Shown piece after piece: positions 42,750-50,225 of a stretch of DNA of 64,000 nt. Where the stretch lies: positions 248,001-312,000 of the IMG/VR virus record IMGVR_UViG_3300027834_000005; one strand, written 5' to 3'. Each line of letters opens with the position of its first letter. Position 1 is the stretch's first letter. This stretch comes from a virus. The notes below the pieces were generated by a model that did not search any database, was not told the DNA's origin, and was given only the letters and a program-made list of their open reading frames with translations. Both the position numbers and the translations under genes were made by a program.

Positions 42750-43594
42750 AGAATTATCTTGAATTATTGCAAGATATTAAGGACAATGGAGTTGTCAAAG
42801 GAAGTAGATCAGGTAAAACCACATCCGTATTTGGCAGATCCCTTAGATGGGATCTTTCAGAAGGATTCCCCGCATTAACTACTAGAAGAGTACCCCTACG
42901 TTTCGCTTTTGAGGAAACATGGTTCTTCCTTAGTGGTAGCACAGACACTACCATCTTAGCAGACAAAAACATTCCCATTTGGGAAGGAAACACCACGCGT
43001 GAGTTTTTAGATGATAAAGGCCTTACTGATTTGCCAGTTGGCAGCTTAGGAACAGGCTATTCTCATCAGTGGAGAAACTTTGGTGGCGCTATAGGCGGTG
43101 ATGACGGCATAGACCAGATCACAGAGCTTGTAGAAGGCCTTAAGAACGATCCTAACTCAAGAAGGCACATTGTGTCGGGTTGGAATCCAAAGCAGTTAGA
43201 CGGCACTCCACTGCCTCCATGTCACGTATATAATCAATACTATATTGCAGAAGGCAAATTGCACTCCACATTCATGATGAGAAGCACAGACGTTCCGTTT
43301 GGTCTCCCATTTAATATGATGGGCTATGCACTTCTTAACATGGCGATTGCTAAGCTATTAGGATTGGAAGCTGGTGACTTGGTTTACTTCGGTAATGACG
43401 TTCATATCTATGAAGAGCAGATGCCTATGGTGGATGAGATGTTACAGCGCACACCTGACGCCATGCCTACTCTAATAATCAAAAAAGATCTGAAAACGAT
43501 TGACGATTTGCTGTCTATGGAGTATAATGATATTGAGCTGAAGGACTATGCGCCACAGCCAGATATAAAAAATAAGCCAAAGATGGCGGTGTAA
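42746..43594 (+). CDS. td: Thymidylate synthase (ThyA type)
   Basis: A 282-aa enzyme converting dUMP to dTMP with methylene-tetrahydrofolate. Motifs: GYSHQWRNFGG, SRRHIVSGWNPKQLD, PPCHVYNQYYIA (catalytic C159) and VPFGLPFNMMGYALL; YFGNDVHIYEEQ near the C-terminus. The ATG at 42746 follows GAAAGGAAG. Works with DHFR at 47649. Confidence 0.96.
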   Translation: MKNYLELLQDIKDNGVVKGSRSGKTTSVFGRSLRWDLSEGFPALTTRRVPLRFAFEETWFFLSGSTDTTILADKNIPIWEGNTTREFLDDKGLTDLPVGSLGTGYSHQWRNFGGAIGGDDGIDQITELVEGLKNDPNSRRHIVSGWNPKQLDGTPLPPCHVYNQYYIAEGKLHSTFMMRSTDVPFGLPFNMMGYALLNMAIAKLLGLEAGDLVYFGNDVHIYEEQMPMVDEMLQRTPDAMPTLIIKKDLKTIDDLLSMEYNDIELKDYAPQPDIKNKPKMAV

Positions 43595-43595
43595 T

Positions 43596-44024
43596 ATGGA
43601 AATTTCTAGGACGTTAGAGGAGCAACTCAGTTATTTAGAGATGGCTCTTTTCAATGGAGTATTCAGTGAAGATAAGCTTGCGGATCATTTGCAATGTGTG
43701 ATGCAAGATAAACTGGCAGGGCATGACCCTATGGCATATGATTCAGCTACGTGTAAACAGTTGAACCTAAATAAATATAGCGACCTGACAGATTACAGTA
43801 CCGTTTATCCAGCTAGGCATAGTATTTTTACTGAGATGGCTAATGAGATAACTATTCTGGTTAAACGTAATGAAGTATTAGAAGCCGAAGTAAAAACGTT
43901 ATGCGAAGACCGTACTAGACATGATAATAGATTACGTAATCTTGAAGATAAAGTGAATGTTTTAGTACAAACGCACAACGCTAAAGCAGAACATGAATCT
44001 GCTATACAGACGAGGATTTATTAA
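43596..44024 (+). CDS. Hypothetical coiled-coil protein
   Basis: A 142-aa protein with a predicted coiled coil in its C-terminal half (ILVKRNEVLEAEVKTLCEDR, NRLRNLEDKVNVLVQTHN). Between thyA and clpX, overlapping clpX by one base. Unknown; co-expression makes it worth testing as a Clp-related factor. Confidence 0.65.
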   Translation: MEISRTLEEQLSYLEMALFNGVFSEDKLADHLQCVMQDKLAGHDPMAYDSATCKQLNLNKYSDLTDYSTVYPARHSIFTEMANEITILVKRNEVLEAEVKTLCEDRTRHDNRLRNLEDKVNVLVQTHNAKAEHESAIQTRIY

Positions 44025-45238
44025 TGAGTGAATTATGTACTTTTTGTGGTAAAGGAAAAGGCGAGGTTGATTTACTTATATCAGGACCGTTAGACTCTGA
44101 AGGTGTACCATCAGCCTACATTTGTAGTGAATGTACTGGTGTCGCTGAAGAGTTCGTATTAGAAATGAAAGCGGATGAGGCTGCACTTGATAAAGTTGAG
44201 TGTACCAAGTCCATTTTGTATCCTAATGATATTAAGAATCAATTAGATGAGTACGTGGTTGGTCAAAATAGCGCTAAAGAAAAGTTATCAGTGGCGATAT
44301 TCAATCATAAGAAAAGAATTGCCATGGTTAATCGTGGTGAGGACACAGTGGAAAAGTCAAATATTCTAATGGTAGGACCATCAGGTAGTGGTAAGACGTT
44401 ATTATTGAAGACTATTACTAAGATTGCTGACGTTCCGTGCATTGTCGCTAACAGCACCTCTCTCACTGAGGCAGGTTATGTAGGGCAAGACGTAGAAAGT
44501 ATCTTTGAGGACCTTCTTATGGCCGCTGACGGCGATATAGATAAGGCACAGCAAGGTATTGTGTTCTTAGATGAGATTGATAAGAAAGCTAAGGCAAAAA
44601 CAGGCGGTAGTGGTAGGGATATCTCAGGCGAAGGCGTACAGCAAGCTTTATTGAAGCTAGTTGAGGGCACAGAGCTTATGATCAACCCTAATCCGAAGAA
44701 TAAGCAACCATTAACGTTGGTTCCATTCAACACTAAGGACATTTTGTTCATAGCTGGTGGTGCATTCGTTGGGTTGGATGATATAGCTAAGAAAAGAGAT
44801 GCTGGCACGACCATGGGTCTATCTGCAACTCTTACTAATAGTGATGAGGCCACAGTGCCTAAGATATCATCTGAAGATTTGAGTAAGTATGGTCTTATAC
44901 GGGAATTCATTGGTAGATTCCCTATCATGGTAACTCTGCAACCACTAAGCGTGGATATGCTGAAAAGAATTATCGTGGAACCTAAGAATAGCATATTCTC
45001 TCAATTTAAAGACTTGTTTGCGGTTGAAGAAATAGAATTGGTATTCACAGAAGAATACCTAGAGTACTTGGCTTCAAAAGCCATAGAGCACAAGACTGGG
45101 GCCAGAGGCCTTAGAAGAAGTCTTGAAGAAGATCTTAGTGGCGTACAGTTCGATCTTAAAAAACATAAAAATGATAATGTCATACGTGTAGTCGTTGGAG
45201 ACAAAGGTATCATTACATTAGAAAAGGAAGATACATGA
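44024..45238 (+). CDS. clpX: ATP-dependent unfoldase ClpX
   Basis: A 404-aa full-length AAA+ ClpX. Zinc-binding domain C5/C8/C34/C37; Walker A GPSGSGKT (118-125); pore loop GYVG (151-154); Walker B IVFLDEID (179-186); arginine-finger region REFIGR (293-298); sensor-2 GARGLRRS. Two functional loops differ from E. coli: the ClpP-docking IGF loop reads MGL (264-266), and the substrate-selecting RKH loop is replaced near PKNKQP (224-229). It probably unfolds selected proteins for a matching protease. Overlaps bS21 by 4 bp. Confidence 0.95.
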   Translation: MSELCTFCGKGKGEVDLLISGPLDSEGVPSAYICSECTGVAEEFVLEMKADEAALDKVECTKSILYPNDIKNQLDEYVVGQNSAKEKLSVAIFNHKKRIAMVNRGEDTVEKSNILMVGPSGSGKTLLLKTITKIADVPCIVANSTSLTEAGYVGQDVESIFEDLLMAADGDIDKAQQGIVFLDEIDKKAKAKTGGSGRDISGEGVQQALLKLVEGTELMINPNPKNKQPLTLVPFNTKDILFIAGGAFVGLDDIAKKRDAGTTMGLSATLTNSDEATVPKISSEDLSKYGLIREFIGRFPIMVTLQPLSVDMLKRIIVEPKNSIFSQFKDLFAVEEIELVFTEEYLEYLASKAIEHKTGARGLRRSLEEDLSGVQFDLKKHKNDNVIRVVVGDKGIITLEKEDT

Positions 45239-45471
45239 AAGGTCCAGTAAGGATAGAAGGTCTTGCGGTAGAAGTTAAAGGTAACTTCGAACGCGCATTA
45301 AGGATGTTCAGTAAAAAAGTACAAAGCTCAGGACTCATTCGTGAGTTGAGAGAAAGAGAGCACTACGAGAAGAAGACGTCTAAGCGAAAGAAAGATAAGG
45401 CAGCTGCAAGTCGTAGAGAGCAAAAGCGCGTCAGAGATAATAGCCCTGAAGCACAACACAGAAAAAGATAA
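45235..45471 (+). CDS. rpsU: Ribosomal protein bS21
   Basis: A 78-aa homolog of small-subunit protein bS21 (E. coli 71 aa). VEVKGNFERALRMFSKKVQ and SSGLIRELREREHYEKKT followed by the basic KRKKDKAAASRREQKRVRD tail align with the whole family. bS21 sits near the anti-Shine-Dalgarno end of 16S rRNA and aids initiation. The gene is translationally coupled to clpX (ATGA). It could replace host bS21 on ribosomes during infection. Confidence 0.9.
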   Translation: MKGPVRIEGLAVEVKGNFERALRMFSKKVQSSGLIRELREREHYEKKTSKRKKDKAAASRREQKRVRDNSPEAQHRKR

Positions 45472-45474
45472 ATA
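45467..45474 (+). promoter_or_regulatory. Late-type promoter box at the end of the bS21 gene
   Basis: GATAAATACTATT, same extended form as 23486. It overlaps the bS21 stop codon; predicted start near 45480, upstream of clpS. Confidence 0.55.
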
Positions 45475-45515
45475 CTATTATCAGTTGTTTTTTTGATCTT
45501 ATTTGTAAATAAAGC

Positions 45516-45544
45516 TTCCCTTAACGGGGAAAGTTTGTTACAAT
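45516..45544 (+). promoter_or_regulatory. Possible sigma70-type promoter for clpS
   Basis: TTCCCT, 17-bp spacer, TACAAT followed by AGCGC (as in other -10 regions here). The -35 is poor and overlaps a TTCCC/GGGAA inverted repeat (about 45516-45531), which may be a weak terminator instead. Confidence 0.4.
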
Positions 45545-45583
45545 AGCGCAAAATTAATATACTGATGGTAGGAGATACCGACA

Positions 45584-45889
45584 ATGAGCACACAAACATG
45601 CGAAGACACTATGGTTTTGGAAGAAGTTCAGATTAAGGAACCTTCCACGTATCAAGTAGTTTTCTTGAACGACGATAAAACCCACATTGAATTTGTGGTG
45701 GATGTATTAGCTTCAGTATTTCACAAAACATTAGTGGATGCGGAAATGGTTACCTTACAGATTCATCATACTGGGCGTGGCATTGCCGGTGTATACAGTG
45801 AGGAAATTGCCGAGACTAAGCAAGAAGAGACTACGAAATTGGCTCGCGCCAATGGATTCCCTCTTCAAGTTGTGGTTGAGGAAGTGTAA
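45584..45889 (+). CDS. clpS: Clp protease adaptor ClpS
   Basis: A 101-aa N-degron adaptor. YQVVFLNDDKTHIEFVVDVL, VTLQIHHTGRGIAGVYSEEI and AETKQEE/LARANGFPL align with ClpS. The binding-pocket residues N29-D30-D31 and H62 are conserved; the specificity gate (Met in E. coli) is Ile35. In bacteria ClpS feeds N-terminal Leu/Phe/Tyr/Trp substrates to ClpA, not ClpX, and no clpA is in this window. The ribosome site is AGGAG. Host ClpAP is the likely partner. Confidence 0.92.
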   Translation: MSTQTCEDTMVLEEVQIKEPSTYQVVFLNDDKTHIEFVVDVLASVFHKTLVDAEMVTLQIHHTGRGIAGVYSEEIAETKQEETTKLARANGFPLQVVVEEV

Positions 45890-46161
45890 TGAATAACTTT
45901 TTCATGATTTCAACATTATGTTTGTGTTTTGGATTGGCCTCCTTACTTATGGGTAGGGAAATAGGCCATAAAGAATCACGAATAGATGCTGATGCTGTGG
46001 TAAGTGTTTCTAAACTGACAATAGTGAAGATGCATTATGCATGTGGCGGAAGCCAATACGTTAATGAATTCAATTTTGACGTCAATACACTTACGGGTGA
46101 TTTCGGAACAGTCACTGTAATATGCAGAGACGGTACGGAAATTTCTTTGATAGACGAATAG
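45889..46161 (+). CDS. Hypothetical membrane-anchored or secreted protein
   Basis: A 90-aa protein with an N-terminal hydrophobic helix (MNNFFMISTLCLCFGLASLL) and a soluble, beta-rich remainder containing two later cysteines. Overlaps clpS by one base. Unknown. Confidence 0.6.
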   Translation: MNNFFMISTLCLCFGLASLLMGREIGHKESRIDADAVVSVSKLTIVKMHYACGGSQYVNEFNFDVNTLTGDFGTVTVICRDGTEISLIDE

Positions 46162-46227
46162 TACCGTAAAATATACCGTCATTATACGTGACGTACGATG
46201 GTGGTAATTATGTACAAGGAGTGTACC

Positions 46228-46506
46228 ATGAGAACCAGAGAACATTGGAAAGAATGCTTAAGTGATGAGCCGTATATTATGGCCCAGACAGTAGTTCTAG
46301 AGTTAAAAGACATTGCTAAAAACTCAGGATATGATCCTAGAGGAGTTAAGGTCCATAGTAAAGAAGAAGCTATGAGGCGTAACATCGGACGCGTTGGTGC
46401 ATTCATAACGTGGAATGAAGGTCCCATTGGTTGGACTGATTTCTGTGATTTGCCCTTCGAGTTTTGTGATGTGTATGAAGGTTCCATGCTAATATTTTAT
46501 GATTGA
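46228..46506 (+). CDS. Hypothetical protein
   Basis: A 92-aa protein, start at 46228 (MRTREHWKECLSDE) with AAGGAG. Tryptophan-rich C-terminal half (TWNEGPIGWTDFCDLP). Overlaps the next gene by 8 bp. Unknown. Confidence 0.6.
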   Translation: MRTREHWKECLSDEPYIMAQTVVLELKDIAKNSGYDPRGVKVHSKEEAMRRNIGRVGAFITWNEGPIGWTDFCDLPFEFCDVYEGSMLIFYD

Positions 46507-46804
46507 TTTAAAAGAGGTCGGCGTTAAATACGTCGCCACAGATAAGAAAGGAAAGAAAATAACCTTCCAGATCATTTATTACGACAGTTTAATTGAGATG
46601 GTAGGTTTGAACGATTGTAACGTATACGATCTTGATGATTACCGAAAGAACGTGTACGATGCAGTGAAGGGATTCGTAGATAGCCCGTATGATATTACGT
46701 GGTATTCAGTGCCAAGCTACGAAAGTAACCTAGTTGATGCCGTAAAGGAGGCAATAACTACAGGCAACCATACCATAGTCATAGAATACACAGATATAGA
46801 TTGA
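46499..46804 (+). CDS. Hypothetical protein
   Basis: A 101-aa acidic alpha/beta protein (VGVKYVATDKKGKKITFQII). No motif recognised. The next promoter region starts at its stop codon. Confidence 0.6.
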   Translation: MIDLKEVGVKYVATDKKGKKITFQIIYYDSLIEMVGLNDCNVYDLDDYRKNVYDAVKGFVDSPYDITWYSVPSYESNLVDAVKEAITTGNHTIVIEYTDID

Positions 46805-46831
46805 GAAAACATGTTGAAAACATGTTATAAT
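46801..46831 (+). promoter_or_regulatory. Promoter with duplicated 11-bp operator-like element
   Basis: TATAAT at 46826-46831; the best -35, TTGAGA (46801-46806), has a 19-bp spacer. The spacer is two exact copies of GAAAACATGTT (46805-46815 and 46816-46826), each holding the palindrome AACATGTT, one helical turn apart. It looks like tandem sites for a regulator covering the promoter. Confidence 0.6.
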
Positions 46832-46862
46832 TGATTCAGATTATCCATTAACAGAGGTATAT

Positions 46863-47096
46863 ATGACGACTCCCCAACATAACACAGGTCCTATCCCACC
46901 AGCCACAGAATGTGAGTGGCCGGTGTCGATAGACGAGCGTGGCATAGTTTTCTGCCATAGCAAGCAAATTAAATCTGGATCAAGTTACTGCGCTGAACAC
47001 CATTCAGAAGCCTATTACTCTCCATCTAACCAAGATGATATCGACTTAGCAGAAGTTGACACAAACACTGTTGAGATCGATCCACTGAGAGAATAG
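46863..47096 (+). CDS. GcrA-like zinc-ribbon protein
   Basis: A 77-aa protein. CEWPVSIDERG with FCHSKQIKSGSSYCAEHHSEAY matches the C-terminal Cys/His motif (C-W-P ... F-C ... Y-C-x-x-H) of GcrA-type cell-cycle regulators. GcrA itself recruits sigma70 RNA polymerase at methylated sites in alphaproteobacteria. The N-terminal DNA-binding domain of GcrA is missing, so this may be a stand-alone RNA-polymerase-binding module. Confidence 0.6.
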   Translation: MTTPQHNTGPIPPATECEWPVSIDERGIVFCHSKQIKSGSSYCAEHHSEAYYSPSNQDDIDLAEVDTNTVEIDPLRE

Positions 47097-47378
47097 ATGA
47101 CGTATCATGTAACTGGGTTGGTGTCGGAGCCGACGTTATTTTTCTCCGATGATGGCGTTTCATTGTTTACAGATCCAAACGAGAAGTGGTTTATTAGTGA
47201 AGTATTAGATCGTTTGGTATCAAAGGACACAAAAAAAGTGTATTCGGTGGAACTATTTGGTAAGAACGCCAATATAAATCCTGGTCTACGGCGCATGGAA
47301 CTATCTGTGCGACTTCAAGAGATTGATGATAGTGGAGCAGATAGTATTGACGATAAGGTTTTGGTGTATAGCAAATGA
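47097..47378 (+). CDS. Hypothetical protein
   Basis: A 93-aa protein starting directly after the previous stop. Mixed alpha/beta (WFISEVLDRLVSKDTKKVYSV). No recognised domain. Confidence 0.6.
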   Translation: MTYHVTGLVSEPTLFFSDDGVSLFTDPNEKWFISEVLDRLVSKDTKKVYSVELFGKNANINPGLRRMELSVRLQEIDDSGADSIDDKVLVYSK

Positions 47379-47665
47379 TTGATGTGGCCTACGTATTTAT
47401 ATCACAGTTTTTTATGATTTTATTAGTGGGCCTCAATCAATTAAATGTGGTTCACAACCATATTTATATGGCAATGACGACATCACTGCTCATCAGTGTG
47501 TGTAGCTTTTATAACGTCAACGCCATATCACAGACAGAGGCATACTCACCTACATGGTTTGCTTTTATAATTGCCGGTGGTATAGCTATTGGGGCATCTA
47601 TGAAATTGCATCCTATAATGGTTAGAGCATTTAACAAGGCAGATAAAAATGACACAGATACTTGA
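47375..47665 (+). CDS. Small integral membrane protein
   Basis: A 96-aa protein with about three hydrophobic segments (residues ~5-25, 32-50, 60-78). A holin-like role is conceivable given a lysin elsewhere, but it lies between takeover genes far from the lysin. Overlaps its neighbours. Confidence 0.6.
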   Translation: MIDVAYVFISQFFMILLVGLNQLNVVHNHIYMAMTTSLLISVCSFYNVNAISQTEAYSPTWFAFIIAGGIAIGASMKLHPIMVRAFNKADKNDTDT

Positions 47666-48155
47666 GAATTTATCCCTTATCGCGGCGACTACGCAAGATG
47701 GCGGTATAGGGTCAGAAAATAGATTACCATGGAAATGTCCAGAAGACATGAAATTCTTTAAAGAATTCACCACTGGTAAATCAGTTATTATGGGACATAA
47801 CACGTTTGAGTCCATTGGTAGCAGAGCGCTACCTAACAGAGACAACTATGTTGTCACACGTCATGCTAATAGCACGCATGGTAGTTTGAGGTTTATGAAC
47901 TTTGATAGCATCCTTGAATTAGTTAAACTCCACAGCGATAAAGAATTTATCGTGATAGGTGGAGAAAAAACATACGCTGCTTTTATGAAACACATCAGTA
48001 AGGCATATATAACTACGATCAAAGATTCGTGCGTATATAAAGATATGGAAATAGATACGTTCTTGCCATCGTTATCGGAGTCATTCTTTTTGCAAGGTGT
48101 ACTCCGTTCCCATGACACTTGCGTTATTAGAAAATGGAGAACACCGAGAACTTAA
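47649..48155 (+). CDS. frd: Dihydrofolate reductase
   Basis: A 168-aa DHFR regenerating tetrahydrofolate used by ThyA. Motifs: LIAATTQDGGIGSENRLPWKCPEDMKFFK, GKSVIMGHNTFESIGSRALPNR and EFIVIGGEKTY. Overlaps the membrane protein gene by 17 bp. Length (~160-170 aa) matches the family. Confidence 0.95.
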   Translation: MTQILENLSLIAATTQDGGIGSENRLPWKCPEDMKFFKEFTTGKSVIMGHNTFESIGSRALPNRDNYVVTRHANSTHGSLRFMNFDSILELVKLHSDKEFIVIGGEKTYAAFMKHISKAYITTIKDSCVYKDMEIDTFLPSLSESFFLQGVLRSHDTCVIRKWRTPRT

Positions 48156-48157
48156 CA

Positions 48158-48400
48158 ATGAATACTTACACTCACATATATAACATCGTTGGTAAGCCTA
48201 CATGTACAGTAACTGTACATGAAGATTGCGCAGGCATGCATACATTTGCATCTAGCTCTCTAAAAAAATCGTCAAATAACCTAGCTAGTCCGAATATATT
48301 GGAGTTGTTAGTGTGGGTTAGCGAAAGAAAGAATGCTGAGTTGGAACTAAAGGAGTCAACGCGTAATGAAGGTGAGATTGAAGGAAAGTTCAAAGTTTGA
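48158..48400 (+). CDS. Hypothetical protein
   Basis: An 80-aa protein, start at 48158 (MNTYTHIYNIV), two bases after the DHFR stop. Contains a perfect 21-bp palindrome at 48201-48221. No recognised domain. Overlaps the next gene by 35 bp. Confidence 0.55.
   Translation: MNTYTHIYNIVGKPTCTVTVHEDCAGMHTFASSSLKKSSNNLASPNILELLVWVSERKNAELELKESTRNEGEIEGKFKV
48201..48221. repeat. Perfect 21-bp palindrome inside a coding region
   Basis: Arms CATGTACAGT and ACTGTACATG around a central A. Perfect 10-bp arms in 64 kb are unlikely by chance; may be a protein-binding site or strong RNA hairpin. Confidence 0.7.
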
Positions 48401-49022
48401 TGATCTCCAAAGTATAAAAAGACGTTACTATGGTTACTTGGACGACACTAATATAAGGGCGCTGGCTTTTATGTTAACTGTCCCTATTGCCATTAGTCAT
48501 TTCATTAGATATTGCTTGCATAAATTTAAGTTTAGTGATAAAATAGTCATAGAGTCAAACGACGTGAAGAATGCCGATATAACAATGGCTAAAATTATAG
48601 TGCCATTATTGGAAAGGTTAAATGTTGAGAAGCAAGGTGTGCCTCCAGTTGATGACATGGACGTACCGGATGCTATTATGGATATAGGCGTTAAGTTCCA
48701 TGGTATAGACGTGTCTCGTAGCTTTAAGTGGGAATATGTCATGACTAGGATGATTATATCATTCAAGTACGTGTCTAATGAGTTAGCCGTAACATCCTGC
48801 GAGGAAGGTCTAGGAGACATTAGAATACCTGATGTTCTTAAGATACACACTGAGTTGATTCATGAAGAGATGGACACATTAAAGTCTCTTGAAGAAACAC
48901 ACGGCAAGATTAAGATGGAAGACTACTATGAGTTCATGGAAGTGGACCCGAACAATATTGAAAGGGTAGTCCAAGAAGGTCTTGATTTATTCTCCAAATA
49001 TTACTTGAGGTTATGGACATAA
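48366..49022 (+). CDS. Hypothetical protein
   Basis: A 218-aa protein with one hydrophobic stretch (IRALAFMLTVPIAISHFIRY) near residues 30-50 and a helical, acidic C-terminus. AAGGAG lies nine bases upstream of the ATG. Possibly membrane-associated; family not recognised. Confidence 0.6.
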   Translation: MKVRLKESSKFDDLQSIKRRYYGYLDDTNIRALAFMLTVPIAISHFIRYCLHKFKFSDKIVIESNDVKNADITMAKIIVPLLERLNVEKQGVPPVDDMDVPDAIMDIGVKFHGIDVSRSFKWEYVMTRMIISFKYVSNELAVTSCEEGLGDIRIPDVLKIHTELIHEEMDTLKSLEETHGKIKMEDYYEFMEVDPNNIERVVQEGLDLFSKYYLRLWT

Positions 49023-49285
49023 TGTACATTAACGATGAAGACAAAAAAGATACAGCAAACAGCACACTAGGTATATACTACATGGGCGTATTACTTATTT
49101 TATTGCTCGCAGTATGTGGGTATCAGCGCTATATGTTAGATGATATGGGATATGGCAATAAGGAATACTCTGAGGTTAGAGAACTATGCGTGGAAGCGCA
49201 CAAGGAAGGTATCGGATGTAAAGTTGGCTTTGGCCCTTACGCCGAGTTTGAGCAAATGGAGTACACCAAGGAAGATGAGCGATAA
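49013..49285 (+). CDS. Single-pass membrane protein
   Basis: A 90-aa protein with one TM segment (YYMGVLLILLLAVCGYQ). The short N-terminus is probably cytosolic, the rest acidic. The ATG at 49022 is an alternative start. Overlaps phosphatase copy 2 by 11 bp. Confidence 0.6.
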   Translation: MDIMYINDEDKKDTANSTLGIYYMGVLLILLLAVCGYQRYMLDDMGYGNKEYSEVRELCVEAHKEGIGCKVGFGPYAEFEQMEYTKEDER

Positions 49286-50099
49286 TATACACTTTTTACA
49301 GATCATGGAGCCTAATGTAGAAGGGAAAGACTTCGTTGTTGGGGACATCCATGGTCATTTCAGAAAACTTGATAATAAGTTGGAAGAAATAGGTTTTAAT
49401 TTCGAACAAGATAGGCTATTCGTAGTGGGTGACTTGATCGATAGAGGTCCGTACTCTCATGAGTGCTTAGATTATCTTAAAAAAGACTGGTTCTATTCCA
49501 TAAAAGGAAACCATGAAGAGTTTCTAGTTAGAGGAGTAGACTTTATGTTACGCGGCTGCCCTGCTGATGATATGACTGGTATCATATCATATAATACATG
49601 GATGGGTAACGGCGGAAGATGGTTCGAAGACTTAAAAACCGTGCACGGTGAAGACCTTGGAGTTAAAGAGCTTAAAGAATACATGGTCGCATTAGACGCA
49701 TTACCGTATTTCATGGAAATTCCGGTACAAGTCGATGGCACTATGAAGAAAGTTGCAATGGTACATGCTGAAATCAACGATACCTATGACTGGAACGACG
49801 TAGTGTCGGTGTCGAATGGTTTAGAAGTCGAATGTACTGATGCTAGTAGACTCATGCGAGACGCTGCTTGGAGCAGATCACGCATAGAGAGATGTGGAAC
49901 CTCAGTTATGTATGGTAAGGATCACTCTTGTGAAACTATGCTTAATATAGACGCTGTGTTCTGCGGACACACACCCATCATTGAGTATACAGATACTGCG
50001 CCGTTTACTATAGGTAATATTCACTATATAGACACGTGGGTATATGGGCAGATAGATAATAATTTTCAGATAATTGATCTGAAGGATTTTTTATCTTGA
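49275..50099 (+). CDS. Serine/threonine metallophosphatase (copy 2, PPP family)
   Basis: A 274-aa PPP enzyme with canonical GDIHGHF, GDLIDRGPY, GNHEEFLV and late GHTPI and HAEI motifs. Length and motifs resemble lambda-type protein phosphatases. Start at 49275 with AAGGAAG. More conserved than copy 1 (intact GDxxDRG). The final bases overlap the next promoter. Confidence 0.92.
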   Translation: MSDNIHFLQIMEPNVEGKDFVVGDIHGHFRKLDNKLEEIGFNFEQDRLFVVGDLIDRGPYSHECLDYLKKDWFYSIKGNHEEFLVRGVDFMLRGCPADDMTGIISYNTWMGNGGRWFEDLKTVHGEDLGVKELKEYMVALDALPYFMEIPVQVDGTMKKVAMVHAEINDTYDWNDVVSVSNGLEVECTDASRLMRDAAWSRSRIERCGTSVMYGKDHSCETMLNIDAVFCGHTPIIEYTDTAPFTIGNIHYIDTWVYGQIDNNFQIIDLKDFLS

Positions 50100-50124
50100 C
50101 TTGACTCATGAATGATGGTAAAAT
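50096..50124 (+). promoter_or_regulatory. Sigma70-type promoter
   Basis: TTGACT, 17-bp spacer, TAAAAT; predicted start near 50131. Followed by a ~85-nt leader ending in a terminator before the next gene. Confidence 0.75.
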
Positions 50125-50130
50125 ACACAC

Positions 50131-50217
50131 ATGATAAGGCAATTGGTGAGCCAGTTAATCAACACCACATTAGACTGATAATAAAATACCTTTTTGGGCA
50201 CTACGGTGCCCTTTTTT
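50131..50217 (+). ncRNA. Candidate ~87-nt leader/small RNA
   Basis: The stretch from the predicted start to the terminator (50196-50217) has no good ribosome site and no clear ORF. It is either a small RNA or an attenuator leader for the downstream SLOG gene. No known RNA family recognised. Confidence 0.4.
50196..50217 (+). terminator. Terminator upstream of the SLOG-type gene
   Basis: GGGCAC/GTGCCC stem, TACG loop, six T residues. It lies directly before, not after, the coding gene that its promoter faces. Confidence 0.9.
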
Positions 50218-50225
50218 ATGGACAT

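Noticed and set aside
44476-44994. 172-codon minus-strand open frame
   Set aside because: Antisense to clpX, a strongly conserved gene.
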